Below are positions 48,597 to 59,802 of a DNA stretch of 64,000 nucleotides, one piece after another. The notes under the pieces were generated by a model, which saw nothing but the letters and a program-made list of their open reading frames with translations, searched no databases and was not told the origin of the DNA. How positions within the stretch are numbered: position 1 is the first letter of the stretch; each line of letters begins with the position of its first letter. The position numbers and the translations under genes are program-made. The DNA comes from Bordetella holmesii ATCC 51541 (GTDB lineage Bacteria > Pseudomonadota > Gammaproteobacteria > Burkholderiales > Burkholderiaceae_B): assembly GCA_000612485.1 (NCBI GenBank), contig CP007494.1, positions 434,001 through 498,000 of the forward strand, given 5' to 3'.

Positions 48597-51500
48597 TTAC
48601 TCACCCACCACCCACCGGTAGATGAGTTCGATGCCGTTGACCGAGCCGCCCTTCAGATCCAAAGACAGTCCTTGCGCCAACCGGTAACTCGCTCGGCCCA
48701 CGGTCTCGCTGCCGGCCATGGCCTGCTCCACGCTCAACGTGATGCCGTTGGCGAAATTCTTGCTCGCCACCAGGAATTGCGTGGCCAGGTCCGCATCGGC
48801 GTCGCGGTTGACGGAGCTGGCCACCGTGCGATCCGGCAGCAGGCTGCCCGAGCTGCCGATGGCGCCGGTGCGCATGCTGACGTCGTCCAGACCGAACTGC
48901 TTATACAAAGGCTCACCGCCCCCCAGCAAGGCCGTGCCGATAGACAACAGCAGCGCGGTATCGCCGCCGCCGGCATCAGGACCACGCCCGAGCACCAACC
49001 AGGAAAGCTTTTCGACGTCACTGACGTCCGGATAAGAGACCAGATCGATGCGCGGCCGCTGGGCGGTACCGGTGACCCGCACGCCCGCCTCTACCGCCTC
49101 GCCCGTGCGCAAGGCCACGATGTCCAGGATGGGGTTGTCCAGCCGGCCCTGGAAGGTCAGCGTCCCCCGCCGCAGGCGCAACCTCTGCCCGTACGCCTCG
49201 ATGCCACCGGCGCGCGTGTGCAACGCCCCCAGGCCGGTGAGGCGGCCGCCCTGCATGAGGATCTGCATATTGCCGACCAGCCCCGCTTCCAGCCCCATAC
49301 CGGTGATGTAAAACCGCGGCCCCATATCGACCTTCAGGTCCATCTGCACCTGGATGGGCGTGCCGGCCTTCTGGTCCTGGCCGGGACGGACCACGCGCAC
49401 GTCATCGTCCAGGGAGGGTACCCCCTGAAGAATTTCCAGGCTGACCCAGCCCGCATCTGCCGTAATGTCGCCGTCGATGGTAATGCGCGGCAGGGCGATA
49501 TCGATGTCCACCCGCCCGCTGACCATGGCGTAGCGATCCGAACGCTGCAACGCGGGGAAGCGATACAACGTGACGCCGATACGCCCTGCCATACTGGTCA
49601 GGTTCCACTCGCCCTTGGCCTCGGCATATCCGCCTTTGGCTTGGGGGTTGGTGGTGATCCACTCCTTGGTCCGCCACTCGTCGGGCATCACGCGCAGCAC
49701 GGCAGGAAAACGCAGCGAATCCAACACCAGGCGATCGCCCACCAAGCGGGCACGCAACGTGCCATCGACCAGGCGCACGCCGTCGTCAATGCGCACCACC
49801 CGCAGCTTGTCGCCGTCGATCGTGCCGTTGGCATTCCAGCCGCCGGCCAGGCTGCCGTCGACGCGAGCCTGGGCCCGCAATGCGCCGCCAACCTCCAGCG
49901 TATCGCCCACGAACAGGCTTAACCAGGTCAGGTCGGCGATATCGGCGCTCAGATCGGCGCGGATGGGCTGTCGAGGCTCCAGCGCCAAGCCCTTGAGCTG
50001 GGTCGTGGCGGTGGCCGTCAGATGGCCCATTTTTTCGGTGTTCAGGTCCAGCGTCGCATCGATCCGGCTGGCATCCCCCTGAGCCGCCGTAGCGGTGACA
50101 TCGAGCTGCAGCGTCTTCAAGCCCAACGGCACGGGAGGGTCGCCCGGGATGCGCAGATCGCCGCTGCGCCGCGCCAGTCGGGCCCGCCCGACAGCGCCCC
50201 GGCATATTTCAGATCCCAGGAAAAATCCAGCGCGATCCGCCGCTGCTCATCGGAAATCACGGCGTTGACCCGGTTGGCCTGGGCGTTTTTGTTCTCCTGA
50301 CCCAAGGCGGTCATGAGCTGGCGCAGCATGGTGGCGCGTAGCTCGAAATTGTCGGCTCGTCCTGCTGTCTCCCAGCGACCTGCCCCCCCGCGCGAGCCCG
50401 CGTGCGACAGCGACAGGCGCTGCTTGTCCGGAAAGGTGGCCTGCAGGTCGGCTGCCCCGACCTGCCATTGCCATGCCGGGGCAGCGGCTTCAGGCTGATA
50501 TGCCAGTGAGAGCATGCCGGGCACGGCCAGCGTAAAGCCCGCCGTCTGCGCCGACAGACCAGAGATCCGGCCGCGCCAGCCGGCCAGCCCATCCTGTTCA
50601 GCCCAGCCGCCCTCGAACTCCAGCTTGGCCTGAACCGGTGCGTCGCCCAGCCGGCGTGGCTGCGGTTTGGGCGGCGTGTAGCGCGCGTCCACCTTCCCTT
50701 TATGGCGGCTTAATTCGCCATCCACGTCGGCCTTGAGTACCACACCGCCTCCTGGCAGATCTGGCCAGAAGGCGGCCAGATCAGGCGCCTGGACGTCGAG
50801 CGACAGCGTGGCGCGGACGTCCTGCAAGGCGCCGTGCGCATGCAGGCGGTTTTTACCCAGCGTGAGATCCATCTCCAGTTGGGGCACGCTCAACCCCGGC
50901 GGCAGGCCCGGCGCGAAAACGGCCGAGCCCTCCTGGCTGCGCACCTGCGCCGCCAGCGTCCCAGCCAAGGGCTGTTTGTTCCAGCGGCTATCGGGCGCGA
51001 TCCGCAGTTGCAGATCGGCCGAGCGCAAGTCGCTCAGATCCTGCACCTGAACCTGAATATCGGCCTGCGCGCTCAACACGGCCGCAGGAAGCCAGTCTCC
51101 CAGCAGCCGCTTGAGATCCAGCCGGTCGGAGACCACATGCGCCTGGATGTGATCGGGCGCGCCTGGCTCGCTGGCCGACTCCCAATCCAGCACCGCGCGC
51201 AGGCCCGAACCATCGTCACGTTTGAGCTCCAGCCGCGCATCGCGCAGCGGAAAGCTCGCCATGGGTTCAAGCGCTGCCTGCGCGTCGATCACCAGGCCCG
51301 CGCCGCTGCCTTGCAACGTCACCGCCAATTGTTCCAGCGTACCTTCTGCCTGTAGCGACAGCGAGATCGGGCAAAGCTGCCGCACCGCCTCCCGCCAGCG
51401 CTCGCGCCGCAAGTCGGCCTCGAGCGCATCGAGCTCCTTGCCCCCAGCGCGCTGGCCGCCCCCTGTACCACCTCGGGACGGGTGACCAGGTAAGCCCCTT

Positions 51501-52248
51501 GCTGAGCTGCGCGCGCGGCGTCGTCCTGCGTCTTCTGGCTGGCTTTCAGGTCGCCAATTTCCATGCAGAACGTGGCGTCCGGGCGAGCGGCGGCAATGCG
51601 CGCCTCCAGGCGCGCGGCCAACGGCCAGGGCGCGGCCAGTTTCTGCACATCGAGCAAACCCGTGAGCCGCACCCGGCCCTCGGGGTGATCCACCCGTAAA
51701 CTTTGAATATCCAGCCGCGCGGCCGCTTCACGCTGCACATGCAGCGCCAAGGCGATATCGTGCAGGCTGACTGGCAGGGGCTGGCCTGCGCGGGTCAGCG
51801 CGAACTCGCCCACGGCCAGCCGGTCGACGTCGATGGACACGGGCAGGGATAGCGCGTCGGGCATGCCGCCCGAAGCAGCCTGGGTGCTGCTCTGCGGGGC
51901 GGTTGGCGGCAAACCGACAGCCAGACGGTCCGCGGTCAACGCCCGCACATAAGCGCGGCGGTGACCCAGTTCGCTCCAATCGATATCGAGCCAGAGATTG
52001 CTGGCCTCGATACGGGTGTCAGCCACCGTCACGTCGAGCCGGCCCACGCGCAGGCCCTTGAGCACCGACCCCTCGATGTGCTGGACCTCGCCACCGGCCA
52101 TCTGCACGGCGGCGTTCAGCAACACGCGGCTGCCGGTCTGCGACGCCACCAGCCAGAATACGAAAGAGGCCACGACAGCGGCCAGAATGGCCAGGCCCGG
52201 CAACCACCAGATAAGCAGATGCCGCAAAACGGCGCGCAGCTTCGTCAA
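48597..52248 (-). CDS. tamB: translocation and assembly module subunit TamB (two frameshifts)
   Basis: About 1,217 aa after correction. An inner-membrane-anchored, periplasm-spanning beta-helical AsmA-like protein that works with TamA and is linked to lipid transport and outer-membrane protein assembly. N-terminal helix WWLPGLAILAAVVASFVFWLVAS; GSVLKGLRVGRLDVTVADTRIEASNLWLDIDWSEL; repeated strand segments; C-terminal DUF490 with FQGRLDNPILDIVALRTGEAVEAGVRVTGTAQRPRIDLVSYPDVSDVEKLSWLVLGRGPDAGGGDTALLLS. Shifts: one base missing in the C5 run at 51441-51445, and one at about 50159-50162. The start overlaps the stop of tamA (ATGA-type), so the pair is coupled. Confidence 0.92.
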
Positions 52249-54154
52249 AACGCGATCCCCAGCGAAAAATGCAGGCGCAGGTCATGTTCGCGCTGCCCGT
52301 AGGCCACGTCCAGAAACAAGGGGCCCGCCGGTGTGCGCACGCGCGCTCCCACCCCATAGCCGACCGCGATGTCCATGCCGCCGAACGACTCTGCCGCATC
52401 GCCGGCATCGACGAAAAAGCCCACGCCCCAGCGCTCATTGAAATAATGGTCGTACTCCACGCTGGCCACGGCCAACGTGGGTGCGCCGACCGTGGCGTCA
52501 TCCTGTTTGAGGCCGATGCTCTGGTAACGATATCCACGAATGGAGCGCGCCCCCCCAGTGCGGAAACCGAAGTCATCCGGCACCCGGGTCTTGGCGTTGG
52601 ACCAGACCCGGCCCACCTCGCCACGCAGGGTCAGCACGTCACGCTCGCCGACAGGCCACCACTTCTGGCCTCGCAGGCGCAATCGCAGAAACGGGTCGCC
52701 ACTATCGAGCACCGTGCCGACGCCGCCACCCACGGCGACCAGATTCCCTTCGCGCGGGTCGTATTTGCTGTCAACGTCACGCCGCAACCAGTCGGCCGTC
52801 ACGGTGGCGGTGGGCAGGTCATACGTGTCGCCCCCGTCGATCTGCACATGATCGTGCGCCAGCAGGGCCCCCCAACGGGTCTCGTACTCGACGCGGCTGT
52901 CGCCGGCGCCTTTGCGCTCCTGAGTGCGCGTAAAGCCTAGCGCGTAACGCGTGACTTCCAGACCCTGGATGTCCGATCGCTGCGCCAACACCCCGACGGC
53001 GTCGCGCCGGCCCCGGCTGTCGGGCGGCAGGTTGAAATCCAGAAACGCGCGCTGGCGCAAACGGTCGACGCCGAAGCCGGTCTCCATCGTCACCGGCTGC
53101 CCGAAGACGACGTTCTGCCGATAGAGCGTCTCGAAGCGCGCGCCGGCCGTATCGTCGAACCCCACCGCCACGGCGGCGCGTTTGGCCGGTGCCTCGACCA
53201 CGCGAACGTCCACGGGCAGTGTCACCTCGCCATCCGGGTCGTAGACCGCCGCAGGCGCGGCGCCGGGCGCGCCCGAGACCTTGGCATCACCCGAGGGCTG
53301 GACGGCGGCCAGGCCGCTCGAGCCCGGCGCGCGCGCCTTGACGTCACCATCAGGCGTGTTGCCGACCGGCGCATCGGAAAGCTGGCCGCCCGAGCGGCGC
53401 AGCGACACGAACGCCCCCGGAAAAACGCCGTCGACTGCAATTCCTGCTGCCAGTCGTCGAGCTGGTCCTGGTTGTATGGCTCGCCCTCGCTATAACGGAC
53501 ATACCGCGTGATGAGGCTTTCCGGCACCCGCTTCAGGCCCTGGGTCTGCAACTGGCCCAGCCGTACCAGCGGGCCGCTATCGATCGTCACCGACAGCGCC
53601 ACTTCGGCCGTATCCGCCTGGACTTCCGCCTGCGATTCGGTCATCGTGGCCAGCAGGAAATCCCGCGAAGACACGCTATCGAGCAGATGCGCCTTGGCTT
53701 TGTTCCAGTCCCCATTGATGAAGGGTTGGCCGGGCTTCAGACTCCAGGCCTGGCGCCATTGCTCGACGCGCGCGGCGTACTCGGGTCGCAGCACCCTGCC
53801 CGTGAAATTCAGGTCGACCGAGCGGATGACCGCGCGCGGGCCGGCCTGGATGGAGATATCCCAGGTGTCGCCGCCCACATCGGTGCCCGGCGCCAACGTG
53901 ACCTGGGCCGTGAAATAGCCTTGCGTGGCCAGTGCCGCGACAGTCGCGTCGCGCGCGCGGCGCCGCAGGCGGGTGATTTCGCCGCCATCCTGATCTTCTG
54001 CCAGACGAGCGATGGCATCGACAGCCTCGGTGATCACCGTCAGCGCCTGCGGCGTGACACCGCCCGGATCGATGATGATCTCCGGACGGCTGGCATATGC
54101 CTGCACAGACCACGCCAGGACTGCCAGGGCAAGGGCGGCGCGATACTTCTGCAT
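52245..54154 (-). CDS. tamA: TamA, Omp85-family outer-membrane protein (one frameshift)
   Basis: About 636 aa after correction. Signal peptide MQKYRAALALAVLAWSVQAYA, POTRA repeats (ITRLRRRARDATVAALATQGYFTAQVTL; VRLGQLQTQGLKRVPESLITRYVRYSEGEPYNQDQLDDWQQELQSTAFF), then a beta-barrel with GARSIRGYRYQSIG, VASVEYDHYFNERWGVGFFVDAG and a final aromatic F as in Omp85 proteins. Frame is lost in the C5 run at 53414-53418. Unusual is an alanine/glycine/proline-rich insert of about 45 residues (GNTPDGDVKA to YDPDGEVT) inside the last POTRA. It is transcribed before tamB, which begins within its stop. Confidence 0.92.
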
Positions 54155-54157
54155 GCC

Positions 54158-55252
54158 TTAAGAAGGCCGCTGCGGCTGGACCACGACGCCGGGCATCTTG
54201 CCCGCCATATCCTTGGGCAAGGCGGCCACCTGGGCGGCCACCTTGCGGGCGATCGCGCGATACAGGCCGGCCGCCTCGCCTTGCGGGTCGGCCACGACGG
54301 TGGGCGTGCCCGAGTCGGTCTGTTCACGGATGGCCAGCGTCAGGGGCAGGCTACCCAGCCAGGGCACCTCGTACTGCGCCGCCATACGCTGCCCGCCGCC
54401 TTCGCCAAAAATAGGCTCGGCATGGCCACATTGCGTGCAGATGTGGATCGCCATGTTCTCGACCACCCCCAGGATCGGCACCTCGACCTTCTGGAACATG
54501 CGCAAACCCTTGCGCGCATCCAGCAGAGCGACGTCCTGCGGTGTCGTGACGATGACCGCCCCGACCACCGGCACTTTCTGCGCCAGGGTCAGCGCGACGT
54601 CGCCGGTGCCCGGCGGCATGTCGACGATGAGATAGTCCAGGTCGCGCCAATTGGTCTGGCGCAGCAACTGCTCCAGCGCCTGCGTGACCATTGGCCCGCG
54701 CCAGATGGCCGGCGAGTCGGCGTCGATCAGAAAACCGATGGAATTGGCCTGGATGCCATGGCCGACGAGCGGCTCCATGGATTTGTTGTCCAGACTTTCA
54801 GGCCGCCCCGAAATGCCCAGCATGGTGGGGATGCTGGGGCCGTAAATGTCGGCATCGAGCACGCCGACGCTGGCGCCTTCGGCAGCCAGCGACAGGGCCA
54901 GGTTCACCGACGTGGTGCTTTTGCCCACGCCGCCTTTGCCCGACGCCACGGCAATGATGTTGCGCACGTTGGGCAGGGGCTTGAGCCCGCGCTGCACCGC
55001 GTGCGGCTGCACACGCACCGCCACGGCGATCTCGGCCTGGGTCACACCCGCGCCAGCCAGCGCCGAACGGGCCAGTTCTGCCAATTGCGCCTGTGCTTCA
55101 CGCCCCGGATAGCCTTGCTCGATCAGGACGCGGACCAGACCGCCTTCGATCTGAATATCACGATCTTTTACAGAAGATCCCAGGGGCAGGCCGGTGTTGG
55201 GGTCGGAAACAGTGCGCAGGACGCCGCGGATTTGGTCTATCGTTATACTCAT
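54158..55252 (-). CDS. apbC: Mrp/ApbC-type iron-sulfur cluster carrier ATPase
   Basis: 364 aa. N-terminal MIP18-like domain (VLRTVSDPNTGLPLGSSVKDRDIQI), then a deviant Walker A P-loop in VASGKGGVGKSTTSVNLALSLAAEGASVGVLDADIYGPSIPTMLG, VDMPPGTGDVALTLAQKVP and the C-terminal CTQCGH (about residue 280), the Cys pair thought to hold the cluster at the dimer interface. Family members deliver Fe-S clusters to apo-proteins. Three bases before tamA on the same strand, so all may be one operon. Confidence 0.94.
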   Translation of the reverse strand: MSITIDQIRGVLRTVSDPNTGLPLGSSVKDRDIQIEGGLVRVLIEQGYPGREAQAQLAELARSALAGAGVTQAEIAVAVRVQPHAVQRGLKPLPNVRNIIAVASGKGGVGKSTTSVNLALSLAAEGASVGVLDADIYGPSIPTMLGISGRPESLDNKSMEPLVGHGIQANSIGFLIDADSPAIWRGPMVTQALEQLLRQTNWRDLDYLIVDMPPGTGDVALTLAQKVPVVGAVIVTTPQDVALLDARKGLRMFQKVEVPILGVVENMAIHICTQCGHAEPIFGEGGGQRMAAQYEVPWLGSLPLTLAIREQTDSGTPTVVADPQGEAAGLYRAIARKVAAQVAALPKDMAGKMPGVVVQPQRPS

Positions 55253-55354
55253 GTCACTATGATTTCAGAGGCGCTGCGGGAAATACGTCAGCCGTTACCC
55301 ACAAGGATAGCGGATGCGGCGGAACCTTTTGCCCTGTTTTTACATCCTAATTTC

Positions 55355-55627
55355 ATGACCAACGCTCTCATCCGCTTTCTTCGCGCCATTCCCGTCATCG
55401 TGCTGGGCTTGATCGGCATGCTGATGGCGCTGGTCTTCATGGCCTCCACGGCGATCGCCCTGGGCATTCTGTACATGGTGGCCAAGGTGCGCGGCAAACC
55501 TTTCGGGGTGCGCGCCTACTGGAGCCAGCGCCAGGCCGGCCGACCCTTTCAGGCCCAGCCGCCCTTTGCCGCGGCACCGGCTCGCGGCGGCGACGTCATC
55601 GACGTCGAGGCCCGCGAGATCCGTTAA
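55355..55627 (+). CDS. small membrane protein of unknown function
   Basis: 90 aa, from ATG at 55355 (MTNALIRFLRAIPVIVLGLIGMLMALVFMASTAIALGILYMVAKVRGKPFGVRAYW). Two closely spaced hydrophobic stretches (about residues 8-42) are followed by a basic segment and a cytoplasmic-looking tail. There is no lipobox. Placed divergent from apbC. An in-frame start further upstream (55261) would overlap the apbC promoter and adds no hydrophobic sequence. No family recognised; codon use and position support a real gene. Confidence 0.65.
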   Translation: MTNALIRFLRAIPVIVLGLIGMLMALVFMASTAIALGILYMVAKVRGKPFGVRAYWSQRQAGRPFQAQPPFAAAPARGGDVIDVEAREIR

Positions 55628-55825
55628 CCACCGCCTCGGCCCAGGTCCGCCGCGCAGGCGCTGCCCGGCGCCGCGCCTGCGCCTGGCGCGTACCGTTTAC
55701 TATGTCCCTTTTGGCGGCAGACCCTTGCCGGTCTGGCCGCCCGCCCGCGCCTGCGGCGCCTGGCTCTAAAATAGCCAGCTTCTGCCCTGCAGACCAACCG
55801 CCCTCATCCCACCGTCAAATCCGTC
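55628..55825. other. 198-bp stretch before metG
   Basis: GC-rich, no gene. Presumably carries the metG promoter; I see no confident -35/-10 pair or riboswitch. Confidence 0.4.
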
Positions 55826-57901
55826 ATGTCACGCACGCTATTTGTCACTACTGCACTTCCCTACGCCAACGGTTCCTTTCACATCGGCCACATCATGGAG
55901 TACATCCAGGCCGACATCTGGGTCCGTTCGATGCGTATGGCGGGCAATACCGTGCATTTCGTGGGTGCTGACGATGCGCACGGCGCGCCCATCATGCTCA
56001 AGGCCGAGAAAGAAGGCATCAGCCCTCAGCAACTCGTCGCCCGCTACGCCGCCGAGCGGCCCCGCTACCTGGACGGCTTCCATGTGCGCTTTGACCATTG
56101 GCACACGACCGACTCGGCCGAAAACGTCGCCCTCTCGCATGAGATCTATGGCGCGCTCAAGGCCGCCGGCTTGATCGAGACGCGCTCGATCGAACAGTTT
56201 TTCGATCCGGTCAAGGGCATGTTCCTGGCGGACCGCTACATCAAGGGCGAATGCCCGCGCTGCCATGCCAAGGATCAGTACGGCGACTCCTGCGAGGTCT
56301 GCGGCGCGGTCTACGCTCCGACCGAACTGATTCAGCCCTACTCTGCCCTGACCGGTGCCACGCCGGTACTCAAGACCTCGGATCACTTCTTTTTCAAGCT
56401 GTCCGACCCGCGCTGCGTGGAGTTTCTGCAGCAGTGGACCACGGGCAGCAACCGCAACGGCACCAAGCACCTGCAAAGCGAAGTCCAGGCCAAGACGCGC
56501 GAATGGCTGGGCACCGACGATGGCCAGGCCAAGCTGGGCGATTGGGACATCTCGCGCGATGCCCCCTATTTCGGCATCGAGATCCCCGACGCGCCAGGCA
56601 AGTATTTCTATGTGTGGCTGGACGCGCCGGTGGGCTACCTCGCCTCGCTGAAATCGTATTGCACCAAGACGGGTCTGGACTTCGATGCGCTGCTCGACCC
56701 GGCCGGGCCGACCGAGCAAGTGCACTTCATCGGCAAGGACATCATTTACTTCCATGCGCTGTTCTGGCCCGCCATGCTGAAGTTCGCCGGCCGCAAGACG
56801 CCCGACGCGCTGAATGTGCATGGTTTCATCACCGTAAGCGGTGAAAAAATGTCCAAAAGCCGTGGCACGGGTATTTCGCCGCTGCGCTACCTGGAAGTGG
56901 GCATGGATGCCGAATGGCTGCGCTATTACATGGCCGCCAAGCTCAACGCCCGCGTCGAGGACATGGACTTCAATCCGGAAGACTTCATCGCCCGCGTCAA
57001 CAGCGACCTGGTCGGTAAATACGTCAACATTGCCAGCCGCGCAGCCAATTTCATCACACGCCATTTCGACGGCAAGCTTGCCTACGTGGGCGATACCGCG
57101 GCGCTGTCGGCCGAATTTGCGCAGCAGGCCGAGTCCATCCGCGCTGCGCTGGAAGGCCGCGAGTACAACCGCGCGATCCGCGAAATCATGGCCTATGCCG
57201 ACGGCATCAACCAGGCCTTCGACGCCGCCCAGCCCTGGGTTCTGGCCAAGAATTACGCCGACGCCGATGCATCGCGCCGCGCTCAGTTGCAGGATGTGTG
57301 TTCGCGCGCGTTGGCCGGTTTCAAGGCCTTGTCGGTCATGCTGGCGCCGGTGCTGCCGGCATTGGCCGCACGGGTGGCGCGCGAGCTGTTTGGCGCACCA
57401 CGCGACTTCGTGTGGACCGACGCGGCCGAACTGCCCTCGCAGGTCGCGCCTTTTAAGCACTTGATGCAACGCGTCGATCCAAAGATGCTCGATGCGCTAT
57501 TCGAAGCGCCTGCCGCACCACCCGAACCGGCCGCCACGCCGGGAGGCGAAGCGCTAGCCGAAACCATTTCCATCGACGACTTCGCCAAGGTCGATCTGCG
57601 CATCGCCAAGATCATCAACTGCGAAGAAGTCGAAGGCTCGACCAAGCTGCTGCGCCTGACACTGGATGCCGGCGAGGGGCGTCACCGCAACGTGTTCTCG
57701 GGGATCAAGTCCGCCTACACGCCGGCAGACCTCATTGGCAAACTGACGGTGCTGGTGGCCAATCTGGCCCCGCGCAAGATGAAGTTCGGCGTCTCGGAGG
57801 GCATGGTGCTGGCCGCCAGCCATGCCGACGAGAAGGTCGATGCCGGCATTTATGTGCTGGAGCCCTGGCCCGGTGCGCAACCGGGCATGCGCATCCACTG
57901 A
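55826..57901 (+). CDS. metG: methionyl-tRNA synthetase
   Basis: 691 aa. Charges tRNA-Met. Class I signatures: [15 protein letters not shown] (HIGH motif), zinc knuckle [17 protein letters not shown] (about residues 145-162), [25 protein letters not shown] loop EKMSKSRGT (about residue 335), anticodon-binding domain and a C-terminal tRNA-binding domain ([36 protein letters not shown]). Complete, and ended by an intrinsic terminator. Confidence 0.98.
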   Translation: MSRTLFVTTALPYANGSFHIGHIMEYIQADIWVRSMRMAGNTVHFVGADDAHGAPIMLKAEKEGISPQQLVARYAAERPRYLDGFHVRFDHWHTTDSAENVALSHEIYGALKAAGLIETRSIEQFFDPVKGMFLADRYIKGECPRCHAKDQYGDSCEVCGAVYAPTELIQPYSALTGATPVLKTSDHFFFKLSDPRCVEFLQQWTTGSNRNGTKHLQSEVQAKTREWLGTDDGQAKLGDWDISRDAPYFGIEIPDAPGKYFYVWLDAPVGYLASLKSYCTKTGLDFDALLDPAGPTEQVHFIGKDIIYFHALFWPAMLKFAGRKTPDALNVHGFITVSGEKMSKSRGTGISPLRYLEVGMDAEWLRYYMAAKLNARVEDMDFNPEDFIARVNSDLVGKYVNIASRAANFITRHFDGKLAYVGDTAALSAEFAQQAESIRAALEGREYNRAIREIMAYADGINQAFDAAQPWVLAKNYADADASRRAQLQDVCSRALAGFKALSVMLAPVLPALAARVARELFGAPRDFVWTDAAELPSQVAPFKHLMQRVDPKMLDALFEAPAAPPEPAATPGGEALAETISIDDFAKVDLRIAKIINCEEVEGSTKLLRLTLDAGEGRHRNVFSGIKSAYTPADLIGKLTVLVANLAPRKMKFGVSEGMVLAASHADEKVDAGIYVLEPWPGAQPGMRIH

Positions 57902-57909
57902 TGCCGACA

Positions 57910-57936
57910 AGCGCCGTAGCTCGCGGCGCTTTTTTT
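57910..57936 (+). terminator. intrinsic terminator after metG
   Basis: Stem AGCGCCG/CGGCGCT with a 7-base loop, followed by T7 (57930-57936). Once its frame is repaired, the stop codon of the convergent trhO (57936-57938) lies at the end of this T-run. Confidence 0.9.
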
Positions 57937-58666
57937 CAGGCCAGCGGCTTGAGCGCCGGATCCAGCGCTACCCGCTCATCGAAGACGAAGCAGGCCCGTC
58001 ATAACCGGGCCCCCCGGTTTCTTCAAAGTACTTCAGGATGCCGCCTTCGAGCTGATAGACATGCTCGATGCCGATCTCGCCCATGAAGATGGCGGCCTTC
58101 TCGCAGCGGATGCCACCGGTACAGAAACTGACGACGGTCTTGCCTTCTAACTCGGCACGATGCTCACGCACCGCATCAGGAAACTGCGTGAAGCGCTCGA
58201 TACGCCAGTCAATGGCGTTGCGAAACGTGCCGACATCGACCTCGAACGCATTACGGGTGTCGAGCATGACGACTTCGCGGCCGGCATCGTCACGCCCCTG
58301 TTCCAGCCAGCGCGCCAGCGTTGGCGCATCCACGCTGGGCGCGCGGCCGGCCTCGGGCCGGATGGTCGGGTGATCCATACGGATGATCTCGCGCTTGAGC
58401 TTGACCAGCATGCGGCCAAACGGCACGGTCTGCGAGAGGCTGAACTTGACTTCAAGGTCGGCAAAGCGCGCATCCTGGCGCAGACTGTCCAGAAAGCTGT
58501 CGATCGCCGCCTGCGTGCCGGCCAGGAAAAGATTAATGCCTTCCGGCGCCAACAGAATCGTGCCCTTGAGGGCCAGAGCCTGCGTCTGCGCCAGCAGCGA
58601 CTCACGCAACTCGGCGGCGTCAGTCAGGCTGACGAATTTATAGGCGGCAATATCAACGATGGACAT
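57936..58666 (-). CDS. trhO: tRNA uridine(34) hydroxylase TrhO, rhodanese family (one frameshift)
   Basis: About 243 aa after correction. A YceA-type rhodanese-domain protein that in E. coli helps make 5-hydroxyuridine at tRNA position 34. Start at 58666 ([14 protein letters not shown]). Motifs are [54 protein letters not shown] and the active-site loop [18 protein letters not shown], with cysteines in CTGGIRC. The frame slips at 57993-57997; restoring one base changes the ending from [10 protein letters not shown] to the family C-terminus ([18 protein letters not shown]) with stop at 57936-57938. Confidence 0.9.
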
Positions 58667-58709
58667 GGTTACAGCAGAAGGGACGCGGACGATCGGAAGG
58701 CAACGGTGA

Positions 58710-59204
58710 TTAACGGCGGGCAAAGTCCAGCACATCCCCTGTCGACAGGGTCAGGCTCATGCGCGCGGGGTTGCCCACATTGTCGAACTGCGTTTTTGTG
58801 ACGCGCGTCAGGCCAGCCAGATACTCCTGTTCCAGTTCCATATTGGCTGCCGGGCAAGCCATGCGGGTCGACACCGGAGTGTCTTGCAGCAACAGCGAAC
58901 CGTTGGCGACGACGTATTGCGCAGAGTAGTTGTTGCAACCGCAAAAACCCGTCGCCTGCCCTCTGTCGGCCTGGCGGGTAAACGTCAGCGTGATGGGGCG
59001 CTCGTTGCTGTGCGCGTGCGGAACCGGGCGCAAGGCGCCGCCAGGCAGGGTCCAGCGCGCCAGCTCCCAGGTGGTCTGCGCCAGGACATCGGATTGCTGC
59101 CCGGGCTGCTGACCCACGATAGGCGGCGCGACGGGGCGCGACGCGCAGGCGGCAAGACTGAGAGCGAGCATCAACGGCCCCAGCGGGCGCAAGGAAACGG
59201 GCAT
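58710..59204 (-). CDS. META-domain (HslJ-like) lipoprotein
   Basis: About 164 aa, start ATG at 59204 with GGAGG just before. Lipoprotein signal [20 protein letters not shown] with lipobox LAAC. The mature part is one META/HslJ domain: [68 protein letters not shown], where the GxxGCNxY and MACP motifs are diagnostic. Likely periplasmic face of the outer or inner membrane. A second, related gene follows upstream at 59278-59802. Function of the family is unclear; some are linked to heat shock or motility. Confidence 0.85.
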   Translation of the reverse strand: MPVSLRPLGPLMLALSLAACASRPVAPPIVGQQPGQQSDVLAQTTWELARWTLPGGALRPVPHAHSNERPITLTFTRQADRGQATGFCGCNNYSAQYVVANGSLLLQDTPVSTRMACPAANMELEQEYLAGLTRVTKTQFDNVGNPARMSLTLSTGDVLDFARR

Positions 59205-59277
59205 GACTGCCTCCAACGAGTGCTGACCGGAAAAACCGGCTAAAGCGCTATTTTAGGCCTGCCCAGCCTCGTCTGCC

Positions 59278-59802
59278 TCAGGGCGTCGGAGGATCTTTAC
59301 GCCGCGTGAAATCGAGCACATCGCCCGATGCCACATTGAACGTCAGATGCCGCGGCGCCCCGCTGGCGTCCAGCGTAAACGACCGGATATCGGCCAAGGC
59401 GCGCAGGTAGTCGGCCTCGAGCTGGGCCCGGCGCGGGTCGGGGCAGGCCATGCGCGTGGAGGCCGGCGCGGTGATGGTCAGTTTGCCGGCTTCCAGCTTG
59501 TACGTCGCGCTGTAGCGATTGCACCCTGCAAACCCTTGCGCCACGTAACGTTTGCCATCGGCCAGGAAGGTCAGCGAGATGGGTTCGCCGTTGTCACCGT
59601 GCGCAAGGTTACGCGGGTTGCCCAGGGCATCGACCCAACTGGTGAGCTCCCAGCGGGTTTGCGCCAGCGAATCCGCGCTGGTCGTGGCATTGGCTGCGGC
59701 GGCCCCTTCCGGGCGCGCCTGACCCGTGTGCGTGGCGCAACCCGCCGCCGCCACCAGCACCCCCGCGCACACCATGGCTCGAGGGATGGAAATCACAGAC
59801 AT
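59278..59802 (-). CDS. META-domain (HslJ-like) lipoprotein
   Basis: 174 aa, start ATG at 59802. Lipobox VAAAGC ends the signal MSVISIPRAMVCAGVLVAAAGC. META domain: TRWELTSWVDALGNPRNLA, ISLTFLADGKRYVAQGFAGCNRYSATYKLE, APASTRMACPDPRRAQLEADYLRAL, with a shared ending LTFNVASGDVLDFTRR that is nearly the same as the ending of the downstream gene ([14 protein letters not shown]). Clear tandem duplicates 73 bp apart. Confidence 0.86.
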   Translation of the reverse strand: MSVISIPRAMVCAGVLVAAAGCATHTGQARPEGAAAANATTSADSLAQTRWELTSWVDALGNPRNLAHGDNGEPISLTFLADGKRYVAQGFAGCNRYSATYKLEAGKLTITAPASTRMACPDPRRAQLEADYLRALADIRSFTLDASGAPRHLTFNVASGDVLDFTRRKDPPTP

